The notes beneath the pieces were generated by a model that made no database searches, was not told the origin of the DNA, and was given only the letters and a program-made list of their open reading frames with translations. This document shows positions 39,330-50,972 of a stretch of DNA of 64,000 nucleotides, piece after piece. Origin of the DNA: Sacculina carcini (Eukaryota > Arthropoda > Thecostraca > Sacculinidae). Position numbers and translations under genes: made by a program. The stretch covers positions 5,373,295-5,437,294 of the forward strand of contig OU696595.1 of the NCBI GenBank assembly GCA_916048095.2, given 5' to 3'. How positions within the stretch are numbered: the first letter of the stretch is position 1; the number at the start of each line of letters is the position of its first letter.

Positions 39330-39655
39330 TGGCTATGTGTATGTTTGTGTGTGTGTGTTTGTGTGTTTGTTTGTGTGTTTGTATTTGTTTGTGTGTGTTT
39401 GTGTGCTTGTGTTTGTTTGTTTGTTTGTGTATGTGTGTTTTTTGTGTTTGTGTGTGTGTGTTTATTTGTTTGTTTGTTTGTGTGTTTGTATTTGTTTGTG
39501 TGTTTGTTTGTGCTTGTGTGCGTGTGTGTTTATTTGTTTGTTTGCTTGTGTATGTGTGTTTGTTTGTGATTTTCAGGCGTATGTGTGTGTGTGCGCATTT
39601 ATATATGTGTGATAATATAGATGTGTGTTTGTGTGTGTGTTATTTGCAGGTGTGT
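39330..39655. repeat. TG / TTTG low-complexity tract
   Basis: TGTGTTTG words with a local duplication; ends 65 bp before the Rab40 start codon and is followed by (GGAT)n at 39660-39680. Confidence 0.9.
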
Positions 39656-39720
39656 ATGCTGGATGGATGGATGGATGGATGAAGCAATGAAACACGCGAC
39701 ACACATGGAATGCACCTAGA

Positions 39721-39997
39721 ATGGCGTGTAGTGAGCAGATTGTTTCTCCGTCGTCCGTTTGTAACATAGAAAACAGTGTCGTTGGTGAGGAACTGTTTCG
39801 CCGTATAGATGGCGCTGTGGAGACATTCTGGCGACAGGCTGCCGTTGTGAAGTGTAGCGGCGCCGGCGCTGATAAATGCTACGATTATCTACTGAAAATA
39901 CTGCTGGTGGGAGATAGCGACGTGGGAAAGCACGAGATTTTGAGTTTGTTATCGGCTGAACAGCGAGAACCAGCGTTCATCACCAACGCTAGTCCAG
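39721..39997 (+). CDS. Rab40: Rab40 exon 1: extension and P-loop
   Basis: ATG at 39721 follows CACCTAGA; no upstream in-frame Met is visible. 92 codons plus one base; donor GTCAGC from 39998. The first 50 residues ([20 protein letters not shown] region) have no counterpart in vertebrate Rab40, where the P-loop begins near residue 20. Confidence 0.85.
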
Positions 39998-42900
39998 GTC
40001 AGCGGCCAATGCCAGAACAAGATTAGCTCTTTCCCGACAATTGGCTGGCTAGCCACCCATAGGACTTGATGCAGTTTTTTGTCAACTACACACGGAGCAA
40101 TGGTGACAGAATTCCTTGAGCGATGGTGACAGAATATCTAGATTAAGTTTCTTCCATTGCTGGGGATCTAGATATTCTGTCACCATCGTTCAAGAAATTC
40201 TGTCACCATTGCTCCGTGTGTAGTTGACAAAAAACTGCATCAAGTCCTATGGGTGGCCAGCCACCCAATTGTCGGGAAAGAGTTAAGAGAAAGGAGAATG
40301 ATTGGAAGAAGAATAAGAGCAAGGAGAATGTGATTGGATAATGATTGAAAGAATAATATGAGATTGGATAATGATTGAAAGAATAATATGAGATTGGATA
40401 ATGATGGCAAGAAGAATAAGTGATTGGATAATGATTGAAAGGAGAATGATGGATTGGATAATGATTGAAAGAATATGGGATTGGATAATTTATTGAAAGA
40501 AGAATAGGTGATTGGATAATGATTGAAAGGAGAATGAGGGATTGGATAATGATTGAAACCAGAATAAGAGATTGGATAATGATTGAAAGAATATGGGATT
40601 GGATAATTTATTGAAAGAAGAATATGAGATTGGATAATGATTGAAAGGAGAATAAAGCAAGGGATAATGATTGAAACAAATATTGAGGGAATGGAGATTT
40701 AGGGGAAAGGAGAATGATAGAAAGAAGAATCCGATGAATATATATATATCTCTCTCTTTCTCTCTCTCTAAGGTCTGATTGTTTCCTAATTCTGTCTTCT
40801 ATGTGTGTGTGTGTGTCTCTCTGTCTCTCTCTGTGTGTTTGTGTGTGTCAGGATGTCGCACTACTGTCATACTGTTGGACGGCAAGCGGGTCAAGTTACA
40901 GATGTGGGACACATCGGGACAGGGTCGTTTCAGCACTATTCTGCGCTCTTACTCACGTGGCGTGCAGGGTGTTCTTCTCGTCTACGACATCACCAACAAG
41001 TGGAGCTTCGACTCACTGGCTCGCTGGCTCAAAGAAGTCGACGAGGTGCGAGGCAGCAGTAATTCGTGCCTTCCTCAAGGGGGACTTTGTGAGCAGTCAT
41101 TTGTGCATGCACGGGTGCTAGGGGGATGGAAGATTCGATGGTTTTTGTGCTGCTTTCGAACCAGTCTTCAAATGGGAAATATGGATAACGCAAAAGATAT
41201 GGAGACGAATTCAAGACAAGATGACTTTTAAGGATGGGGTTGTATATGATAGTCTGCAATAGAGTGCAAATGTGCAATTTATGTTGCTCAAATTGTGTTG
41301 ATGAAATTGAACAAAACGCCAAATTATTCAGTTTGCAAGTTCTTATTAAATTAATTATAAAACAGTATTCAGCGTTTTTAATCTACAATGGTAAAAGTTA
41401 AACCGGAAAATATTTCTACCTTTTAATTAAAAGTATTTATACTAAAATAGTATACTTTTATACTTTAAATAATATATAATATTCTATTTTTATACTGAAA
41501 TTATACTAACAAAGTTTCTGGGCGGCAGCATGCTCCTGGTATTCTAGAAATCAATTATCTACAACGTTAAGAGTTAAGCCGGAAAAAGTATTGCATTTTA
41601 TAATACAGTAAATTATACTAAAGTTATACTTGAATAAAATATTACTAATTATACTAAAAATTAGTTATACTATAATTAAATGATACTAATTACACTAAAT
41701 TATTATTATACAAAATTATACTAAAAATATTTATACTAAAATTACACTTGAATAAATGTCAGTAATTATACTAAAAATTAATTATACTAAAATTTTCTTG
41801 AATGAATGTCAATTATTATACTAAAATTATACTTGAATAAATGTCAGTAATTATACTAAACATTATCTATATTAAAATTATACTTGAATAAATGTCAATA
41901 ATTATACTAAAATTATACTAAAAATTATTTATATTAAACTTATACTTCAATAAATGTCAGTAATTATACTAAAATTAATTATATTAAAATTATACTGATA
42001 AAGTTTCTGGGCGGCAGCATGCTCCTGGTATTCCCAAAATACTGGTCGGCAACCGGTGTCATTTGGCGCACCGACGACGTGTTTCGCTGGCCGACGCCGA
42101 GAATTTGGCCGCCCAGCATGAGATGGCTTTCTTTGAGCTGTCGCCGCTGTGCAACTATAACGTGCGGGAGAGTTTCACCGAGCTCAGCCGACTGGCGCTG
42201 CACAGAAACGGCATGGACCGAGTGTGGAGGACCAGCAGAGGTGCTGTCACGTGCATATATCTCGGCATTGTCATACACTCGCACCTTCAAATAGCGGAAT
42301 CGAACGAACCGCGAAAAAATGTGCTATTTGGAAGTGTAATCCACATGTATTTGATTGGTTGCTGATTGGGACCAAGAAATTATTCCGCTATTTGGAGGAT
42401 CCACTTGACTTATATACTGACACATTGACACAGTTATATACTGACACATTGACACAGTTATATACTGACACACTTATATACTGACACATTGACACACTTG
42501 TATATACTGACACATTGACACACTTATATACACTGACACACTTATATATACTGACACATTGACACACTTATATATACTGACACATTGGCACACTTATATA
42601 TACTGACACATTGACACACTTATATACACTGACACACTTATATATACTGACACATTGACACACTTATATACACTGACACACTGACACACTTATATATACT
42701 GACACACTTATATACTGACACATTGACACATGGACACAGTTAAATACTGACACATTGACACACTTATATACTGACACACTTATATACTGACACACTTATA
42801 TACTGACACACTTATATACTGACACACTTATATACTGACACACTGTTTGTTTATATATCTGTCTGTCTCTCATGCTGTTTTGCTTGTGTTTGCTGCGGTG

Positions 42901-43863
42901 TGCGTTTCTGTTTCTGTTCATCGTTTCCTTCTCTGCCTGCTGCGTTTTGTGTTTCTCTCCATCGTAGTTCATTTTCTTCTACCTCACTTTTCTGCTCTTG
43001 TTATTGTTTGTTTAGCTTTGTTCAACCTCGTCTCTTGGTCTGCTTATGATTAAGCTTTCTACCTCTCTATTCCTCTTTCTCTATTATTCTTTTCTTTCTG
43101 TCAATCCCACTTTTCACTGCTTCACAATCGAGGGAAACTCAACAATACGACAATTATTTTGTTTTTCTGGGTGTTCTATATATGGAAATTCCAATGGGGG
43201 AATATATTGTTGTGGAAATTGAATTTCTATGATCTTATACTCGAACACAACATAATGCTGACAAATATTTTATCTATCAATAACTTTTTCCTCTGTCGTT
43301 TATTGCGATCGCTTAATTGAAATGTTTATCGTTGGTTATTTTGTTAGAAATTATTTATTAATTTACAATGAACCTGTTTCATGTGTTTGTTTTTATTCAA
43401 TTTGTCCTGCATTTTGTCTGTTAGTTATTTCTGTTTTCTCGAGGAGTAATATCGAATAGTAAAAGTAGGAATATACTTTTTCATAATTTCCATATATTTC
43501 GATGTAATATAAATATAATATTTCCGTTGTTACGTATTAACTCAGTATTTTTTTTGTTTTTTCTCTCCTGTGTCTCTTGCAGTTTTAAGCTTACAAGAGT
43601 TGTGTTGTCGTCGCATTGTATCATGTTCCACTGTCTACACCATTGAACAACTGCCTCTTCCGGCGCAGTTGCGAAACTATTTGAAATCGTACGCAATGTG
43701 CGGATTTCGTACCCACTCACAACAGCCAACGGCAGCCGGTGCTCGAGCCAATATGGCTCGTGGCACCTCCACTCAGCGCGCCTTCAAACACCGACACAAA
43801 ATTATCACACCCGACACTTACAGACAACCGCGCACCCACACACGTGGTTGTGTAATATTATGA
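39721..43863 (+). CDS. Rab40: Rab40-type small GTPase with SOCS box (four exons)
   Basis: Exons: 39721-39997, 40852-41045, 42018-42240, 43583-43863; phases 1, 0, 1 agree and the protein is 324 residues. It has an N-terminal extension of about 50 residues, [16 protein letters not shown] (P-loop 64-70, followed by His rather than Ser/Thr as Rab40 proteins also lack), the Rab40 signature WDTSGQGRF (111-119), [16 protein letters not shown] and ILVGNR. The SOCS box follows ([14 protein letters not shown] with a Cul5-box-like LPLP), then a basic tail ending in CVIL, a CAAX prenylation signal. Rab40 proteins are substrate adaptors of Cullin-5 ubiquitin ligases at membranes. Fly Rab40 has the same LSLQELCCR segment. 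Introns hold a large hairpin, minisatellites and a duplicated splice site. Confidence 0.92.
40027..40282. mobile_element. Fold-back MITE with 117-bp arms
   Basis: Arms 40027-40143 and 40166-40282 are inverted copies differing at about four of 117 positions, with a 22-nt loop. The ends are CTCTTTCCCGACAATTGG and its complement; TTA flanks both sides (40023-40025 and 40283-40285), suggesting a 3-bp TTA target like that of PIF/Harbinger elements. It lies in Rab40 intron 1. Confidence 0.85.
40288..40735. repeat. ATTGGATAATGATTGAAAG minisatellite
   Basis: About 14 variant units of 29-36 bp (GATTGGATAATGATTGAAAG plus AAGAATA-type spacer) follow the fold-back element directly. GATTGG is also an inverted CCAAT word. 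Confidence 0.88.
40852..41045 (+). CDS. Rab40: Rab40 exon 2: switch II region
   Basis: Acceptor TTTGTGTGTGTCAG; donor GAG|GTGCGAGG. Encodes [19 protein letters not shown] and the WDTSGQGRF switch II, ending KEVDE. Open reading continues into the intron to 41231 but leaves homology at the donor. Confidence 0.92.
41385..42000. repeat. ATTATACTAAAA minisatellite with duplicated splice site
   Basis: Irregular AT-rich units (ATTATACTAAAATTATACTT, GAATAAATGTCAGTA) fill intron 2. At 41511-41544 a 34-bp copy of the exon 3 acceptor and first 16 exon bases is embedded; a GTTAAACCGGAAAA word at 41399 and a related one at 41573 mark a tandem duplication of intron sequence. Confidence 0.85.
42018..42240 (+). 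CDS. Rab40: Rab40 exon 3: guanine-binding motifs
   Basis: Acceptor CTGGGCGGCAG; begins [13 protein letters not shown] (equivalent of the NKxD region), then [20 protein letters not shown] and [16 protein letters not shown]. Donor GTGCTG from 42241, phase 1. Confidence 0.92.
42288..42394. mobile_element. Small MITE with 13-bp inverted ends
   Basis: CAAATAGCGGAAT (42288-42300) and ATTCCGCTATTTG (42382-42394) are exact inverted copies; 81 bp lie between. It sits 47 bp after the exon 3 donor of Rab40. Confidence 0.7.
42405..42845. repeat. TATATACTGACACA satellite
   Basis: Words CTTATATACTGACACA and CTGACACATTGACACA alternate for about 440 bp in Rab40 intron 3. They share the CTGACACA core with the arrays at 21.1-21.9 kb and 62.9-63.5 kb. 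Confidence 0.93.
43583..43863 (+). CDS. Rab40: Rab40 exon 4: SOCS box and CAAX tail
   Basis: Acceptor TGTGTCTCTTGCAG. Encodes [37 protein letters not shown], a basic low-complexity linker and RGCVIL followed by TGA (43861-43863). The Leu end of CVIL favours geranylgeranylation. The stop codon is the first triplet of a TGACGTCA palindrome. Confidence 0.93.
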
Positions 43864-44161
43864 CGTCACGTCACCGCTTGTGATTGGTCGATATGTGTGT
43901 GACGTCATCTTTTTTTTGCGTATGATTGGTTGAATTGTTTGTGACGTCACGTCACCGCTTGTGATTGGTCGATATGTTTGTGACGTCATGTCACCGCATG
44001 TGATTGGTTGATATTTTTGTGACGTCATACAAATCGTTTGTGTTATATTGTGCGTGTTATGATTGGCCGCTTTGTGAGTGAGCGTGTGATTGGTTGTGTT
44101 GTTTTTGGTGTTGTTTTCTGCTCATATTCTGCTTCAACGTTTTGTGATCTTCATGACGTCA
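43861..44161. promoter_or_regulatory. Array of CRE palindromes and inverted CCAAT boxes
   Basis: TGACGTCA occurs at 43861, 43900, 43942, 43981, 44020 and 44154. GATTGG (inverted CCAAT) occurs at 43882, 43924, 43963, 44002, 44061 and 44088. The first part is a 39-42-bp tandem repeat in which each CRE is 21-24 bp from a CCAAT word. TGACGTCA binds CREB/ATF and CCAAT binds NF-Y; in animals these pair in promoters. Here the array lies in the Rab40 3' UTR, so promoter activity for downstream DNA is only a possibility. Confidence 0.6.
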
Positions 44162-44164
44162 TAA

Positions 44165-44455
44165 TTTGGCTTAGCCTCGCTGATTTTCCCGCCAAATATC
44201 AATTTGTTTTTAGTATTGCTGAATTATGAAAATGTAAAACATCACTTTGGCTTTTTGGGCAAATTTTATCGTCTTTAATCTGTTTATTTGTTTTTTTGCT
44301 CATACGATCACCATTGAACTGCATTCAACCAGTACAAACTCAGCATAACATTCACTTTATTATCTTCATTGTTTCGTGATCATATTCTATCTCTCGATTT
44401 TTTCCTTGTTGTTCTTACGCTTGCACCTTGACTCATCTGCCTTCGCTCGCTCGTT

Positions 44456-44503
<48 letters not shown>

Positions 44504-44585
44504 TCTTCTGAGCCGAACCAGAATATACATCATGATTGTTGTGTCACGTGGTTTATCAGCGACATATAAAACTCTACGACTTATA
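44165..44585. other. Rab40 downstream flank
   Basis: AT-rich, with a TG tract at 44458-44502. No gene recognised. Confidence 0.5.
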
Positions 44586-44589
44586 ACTT

Positions 44590-45745
44590 GTAAATACAAC
44601 AACAAAACAACAACAACAACAGGTATTTGATATAGCGCACTTTCGAGGGCAAAGGCGCGACCAGGAGCTGAGTAATAAAAGTGTAGACACAGAGAGGTAT
44701 GGGGACAAAAATATGGAGCACAAATCGACAGAAAGTACATGGGTGCTTGCAAAATTGAATACATACATACACACATACACATGCACACGAACACATACAC
44801 ATGCATACACATATCACTGGTATATGAATAATGTAATGTAATAGAGAATATAATGCAAAGAGAAAAAATATCGAATGGGAATAGGGAAAAGAAAGCAAAG
44901 TGAAAATTAAAAAGAGAATAAAAAAGCATAGGATATAAAATAATAAAAATAAATGCTAGATGGCCGTTGGCTAGCGAGTAGCTCTTCCGCCCTTGGACAG
45001 GTTTTATTTTTAGTCCTGCTGGGTGTCTAGCCATCCTCCTCACTGGTGGGAACCAGTGGGGGAGCCGGTTTAGTCGCCGACCACTCGACTATGAGACTGG
45101 TTGTACTGGGCTACACAGTACCAGTAGCAGGAATTCTCCTGACCAGACAATTTACCAGACCGAAGTGAGTCAACCAGCCAAACACAGTAGATCACAATGA
45201 GGATAAGAGTTGGAAGATAACGGAAACAGATTACAGGGTAGGTTAGATCAAGCAGATTCAAGTAGGTGTTTGTGCAAGGCGACAGAGAAAGACTTGATAG
45301 ACGTTTGTTCAAGGATGTGTGAGGGAAGCGAGTTATATATACGAGGAGCATAAAATGTATAAGATTTGGACGACCAGGGAGTTAAATTGATAGCGGGAGG
45401 ACTAACTAAAGGCTTACGATGGCGACTATCAGAACGAACGCTGGGTATGAGAAGAGAACGAAAATACAATGGTGAAGATTGAGAATGAATCAATTTGAAT
45501 GTCAAACAGCAAATTTTGAAACGAATCCGTGAAAGAGCAGGAAGCCAGCCAAGCTGCCGGAGGTGGGATGATGTAGGAGTTTTAGGAGGAAGTCGCAAAA
45601 CAAATCGACATGTCAAATCAATTTTTGAGAGGATGTAGGAATTGACGAATAGGGTGGCAGATGCTTCATCAATGAAAGCACGGATAGGATAAAATTGGCG
45701 AATGATAAAACGGCAAGAGCGAGTGAGCCGAGAGAAATGACTTGA
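44590..45745 (-). mobile_element. LINE 3' half with internal deletion
   Basis: A minus-strand element: tail (GTT)n at about 44590-44620 and the GCGCTATATCAAATA terminal block. The RT C-terminus is at 45248-45616 (LGWLPALSRIRFKICCLTFK, YAPRIYNSLPSHI). Upstream, an in-frame FYPIRAFIDEASATLFVNSY segment is joined with about 25 residues deleted compared with the LINE at 51845. Confidence 0.75.
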
Positions 45746-45749
45746 GAAG

Positions 45750-46315
45750 CAAAGTAAATTGAATAATCAAACTGAATCTTCAATAAAACTTGAAATAATA
45801 TTGAAATAATACAAATATGCATAATACGAGTAATAATTAAACTAATAATGAAATCTTGAATAAAAATATATTTAATATTAGATGTGAAAATATATTATTA
45901 TTTTGGGCTTATTTTCGTTGATGTTCAATTGAGAAGCTTAGCGTTTTTACTATAATTGGTTGAGAGATGAGAATATTACTCACAAACATATAATGAATTG
46001 CTGAATAAAGAATCAAATTAGGAAATGAAATGAAAAAATAGGAACGAAATCATTGGAAGAAAATGAACAAATTTCAACATAAAACATTGAAATTTAATTT
46101 GCTACAATATTTTTCAATTTAAAAAATACATTGTAATTAATTTAATTATTTCAATACGAAAATCTGCTGAAAATTAATGCACAATGCAGTAATTTTTAAC
46201 TATTTACCTGGGGAAACATCGTTTGCAAAAAAGGATTGTGAATATATATTAGGCATAATAGTTTCTGCTTATCTTTGATACTGTATATTGGTGTTATTAT
46301 CTACTGGCAAAGCCA
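45750..46315. other. AT-rich stretch without genes
   Basis: I see nothing coding and no named repeat here. Confidence 0.5.
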
Positions 46316-46317
46316 GC

Positions 46318-46735
46318 CTGTATGTTTTATTATTATTATTATTATTATTATTAATTACAGGCAAATCCAGTAGCATGGGAAGAGTGCAAGTGCACTATTA
46401 CCACCCTAAGGTGGCCCCATGTACCGGAAGCGCCCAAAAGATTCAGAGAGAAATACAGTTCGAAGAGGAAAAGGTCTAGAAAGAGAGTTGGAAAGAAAAT
46501 AATAAATAAATAACAATAAATAAACCATCATACGATAACAATCCATAATGTCACTCCGCCCACGTTCCTCAATAAATAATAACAATCAACAATAAATATG
46601 TGATTCATTAAAAAACAGCCATCAATAAATAAGAATAAATATTAATAAATAAGTAATAAATAACAATCAAGAACAATACATATGATTCAAATAAGAAACA
46701 TCCAACAATAAATATAAATATGATTCAAATATGTA
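46318..46735 (+). repeat. R2 repeat plus flank, near-identical to 14828-15235
   Basis: (ATT)n, TTAATTACAGGCAAATCCAG, CATGGGAAGAGTGCAAGTGC, the CCCCATGTACCGGAAGCGCC block and the AATAAATAA-rich tail. After GATTCAAATATG it passes into TG repeats instead of the 30-bp array seen in the other copy. Confidence 0.85.
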
Positions 46736-46935
46736 TGTCTGTCTGTATGTGTGTGTGTGTTTGTGTGTATTTGTCAGTATGTATTTGTTGTGTGTATGTT
46801 TGTCTGTATGTCTATGTGTGTGCATGTGTGTGTGTTTTGTCAGTATGTATGTGTAAGCGTGTGTGTGTGTGTGTATGTGTGTGTCAGGAAATGAGCGTGT
46901 ATGTATGTCTGTATGTATGTATGTGTGTGTTTCGT
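46736..46935. repeat. TG / TATG microsatellite
   Basis: TGTGTGTATG words with TCTGTATG variants over 200 bp, ending about 220 bp before the start codon of the next gene. Confidence 0.92.
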
Positions 46936-47152
46936 TGTTGCAATTCATATATGTGCCGATATAGCTTAGTGTGCGGTGTTGTTGAGCGTTGGTTCAACTG
47001 TGTGTGTGTGCTTGAAATCTTATCTCTGTAACAGCTAGTATATTCCTTGTGTTATGTGTTCTCGTATACAACCTACTGTATACATTACTTTATACAGCCT
47101 ACTGTATAATTAGGCATTTGAGAGTGAAACAACAACATAAATTGCTGCAAAA

Positions 47153-47155
47153 ATG
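47153..47155 (+). CDS. Start codon at the 3' end of a leader exon
   Basis: GCTGCAAAAATG is followed at once by the donor GTAAGAAT. The next exon begins exactly with ATG after CTGTACAG, so splicing would give Met-Met-Tyr. The leader before it (from about 46940) is plausible 5' UTR. If this exon is not used, translation would start at 48089. Confidence 0.45.
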
Positions 47156-48372
47156 GTAAGAATTATATTTTTCATTTTCTTTTCATCATTTGTCTTAATT
47201 TATTTTGTATTCTCCTATTTTTTGTTTTTATTTTATTATTTGCTTAGTTCTTTCAAGAATTTCAAGTATTATTCTCACAAAAACGCGTGCTTTTACATTT
47301 AGATCGCAAATTCGAACAAAAATTAATGATTGAGCGAACATATAATTTCTTTATGATGTTGTTTAATTATTTTTTCATCATAAACTTTGTCATCTCAGTG
47401 AGACTAGCATTTACTAAGCCTTTTAAACAAGTGTAGATTTGTGTCGAGGCTCGGGGGGATGACAGCCATCATTTATTAGTGTTCAAAGTTGACTCAGTTG
47501 GTCAATTGCATCAACTATTTTCAGCCTAGTCAATTACAACACATATATACCTCAATTGAATGAATATTGCATATAATTGCACACACACACACTTGTCGTG
47601 TATTGTTATATATTTGCTATGTTGATTTTGATGATAATATACCCAATGAACTGAACTCAGCAGAATTCTCGGGGGGTATAATTGCATATTCAAAACCCCC
47701 ATCCAATTTACGTTAAGAATAACAAACCAACTCCAAAATAATTGTTATATAAAATTATTAGACACTTATTAGCATAAATTAACTTATTTGATCACTAAAA
47801 ATACAGATAGAATCATTTATGTACTGATTTCAACATGTCGATAATATACGGTAAATGTTGGTTGATGTGTTCATATTGTTATCATATGGGAACATAACTG
47901 TAACTCAAGAACTCATTGTTCGAATGCTTCAATATTTTCACTGAATATATACGTTGGGTGTTTGAGACGATCTGTGAATTTTGATTGAAATCCATCCATA
48001 TTTTCTATACCTGGCATGATATAGGGTTAAAATGAGATGCCAGTGTAAAGTTAAAATTTATTTGACGCGTTGAATTCAACCTGTACAGATGTATCGTGGG
48101 TTAATTGACTGCTTGTGCATATTTCTTCTCTGCTTCAGTCAGACATCAGGTGGGATAATTAAATTATCTTCTACCAGCAGTAAATAATTTAATTTCGCCA
48201 ATATTCTCGTGAATACTTTATTATCAATTTTCATTTTAATTTACCGTATCTGTATGTGTTTGTATTTGAAAACGTATAGCTACAATCATATTTGTATTAT
48301 GCCTTCGTGTATATGTCTGTCTGTAATTGTTGATGCATTTGTATATACGTGCGTGTGTGTGTGTGTGTATTA

Positions 48373-48408
<36 letters not shown>

Positions 48409-48519
48409 CGCCCATTCATGCATGGCTTACGATCTGTCAATTATTTCTTAGACAACGTAGGAGTTTTCGCGGTAAGGCCCTCCAGACAGTTCGCAAACAC
48501 ACACCCACAAACACACCCA

Positions 48520-48552
<33 letters not shown>

Positions 48553-49973
48553 GCAATCATTAAAATCCACTGACATACCAATATACACAGAGATATAGCA
48601 ACACACACACTCTCTCTCTCTCTCTCACACACTCGATAGCAATATTTCACGCACAAATCAGTCGATGCAATGATGAATAGTCGTGCACGTGCACGCCAAG
48701 TGAAAGTACCATCCTGCCGGGTGCAACCTGTAAGCTCGGGTCCGTCGCGAATTCCGCTCGCACGCAAAAATCTACTCGTAAATAAAAGCCAATTTAGCCA
48801 CTACACATAATTCCCCTCTCGCTCTTACTTTCTTACTCTTTCTCTCTCTCTCTCTCTCTGTGTTTGTGTGTGTGTGTACTCACCTATTAGTACTCAGCTA
48901 TTTGTTTAGCACAGGAGATGAGCTATGCTCGTACTGTCCTGTCTCCAACCAACCCTCTAGTAACCTATCTTCCCTGAAATTCCCAGTATTTCACACAATA
49001 TCCACTATATCTCTTCAAAATTTCCTCCTATGATGTTAGCTCCTACAACATCCTCCCCAATAACTGATTCCAGTGTGTTTGTGTGTGTGTGTGTGTATGT
49101 TAGTGCATAAAAGGTTTTGATTAATATATATAATAACCATGTTTTTTACTTTTTTGTTTGGAATCTGGTTTAAATTTTGCATGAGTTCAACTGTTACAAT
49201 ATTTTAATTTTGTGTGATTCCAGCAAACTGCTAATATTGTGATTTTCATCAATCTGTTTTGTGATTTTTATACTGTATTCGTGTGAAAAATATACCTCTT
49301 TATAATTTTTATTATTGTCTTATTAACATTTACCTAAACAATGACTGATTGCTAATAAATTAACTGTTAATTTTATGCTGAACGTCTGAATTGGTTGATT
49401 TGCGCAATATCTTCTGGACAGGTCATCTGGTGACCTTGACACTGAGTCAGGATGACATCATCACCAGCACATCACGTCCTCCATCATCCACATCTTCAAT
49501 CACATCTACCAGGTCAACCAGCTCCTCTCAAAAACATAAGATATTGTAAGTTTAATAATATTATATTTAAATTTATTGTAAAATAATATTGTGGCTTTTT
49601 ATTTATAATTTTATTTTACATATGTCTATGCTCATGTATTTTATAAAATTCACATCTTTATCGTGTATAAGTTTGCGTTTTATGCTTAATATCAAGATGT
49701 ATGGAGATTGCAGTTGCATTTAATTTGAAATTTCTTCCAATTGCAACACTTGTTAATTTATTTTAATTACGAAAATATTATCATCAGAACTTTATTGTTT
49801 AATTATACTTTATAAAAATATATTTATTTATTTCAATATATGCATATGTGTATATATTTAATTTATATAGGTAATATATCGCGGGGTTGTCGTGTTGATT
49901 GTGCGCGTGCATATATGCACATGTGATCCTCTCTCAAGGCTGCATTGTTATTCCAACTGCCCTCTAAGGCTTC

Positions 49974-50031
<58 letters not shown>

Positions 50032-50884
50032 ATACACACACACACACACATACATACACACATTAGATACACACGGACACAGCAGGATTCGTTGATGATA
50101 TGGTACATGCTAATACACACACACATACACACGTACACACAAACATGCACGTACATACACACACACACACTAGATACACACACACACACATACACGTGTA
50201 AGTAGGTTCAATGCTAAATATGAGTTGAAAATAGTTGCGGTCTTGTTGAGAAGTGTATCAAAGACAGAACTTTGATAATGCAACAGTGAATGTGTTTGAA
50301 TGTAATCTAAAGATCTGCATAAAGAAGACATCAAGGTTCAAATCTCATCGAGTCAGAATTTTCTACCATAAATAATGATTATTATTATTACTGTTATTAT
50401 TATTAAAACTAATGGACATGTGGTGAAATGGGAAGACGTTATAAATTACATGCAACTGCAATATCCATGCATCTTGATACTCAACAAATACACACACACA
50501 CACACACACACAGACAGTGAGAACACTAATATTATCAGAAAAGGATCATTGGAAAACAAAGCGCATGTTTTTGTTTTCCCTGTTTTTTTATATGTCATTA
50601 TGCAACATATATTACGTTTTTAATGAATGAGTTTCACACGAATAAACCAAAACTGTATGTTTATGTGTTTGTGTGTGTGTGTGTATGTGTGTGTGTTTTT
50701 CAGTAAGCTAGCGCCGTATTCTTCGGGTGGATTGCAAGAAAAATTGCACGAAGTGAGTTGAAATCTTGCAATTTGACACAGATTAGTTATTACACATACA
50801 CATCAACAAGGCACAAAATCAGAGCAACTAAACTAAAAAGTATCTGGTTGGTTGTGTGTGTGTGTGTGTGTCAGTGTGTGTGTT

Positions 50885-50915
<31 letters not shown>

Positions 50916-50922
50916 CAGTGTG

Positions 50923-50972
<50 letters not shown>

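Noticed and set aside
41046-41231. Extension of Rab40 exon 2 to 41231
   Set aside because: Homology stops at KEVDE, a GTGCGA donor is present and [13 protein letters not shown] continues at 42018.
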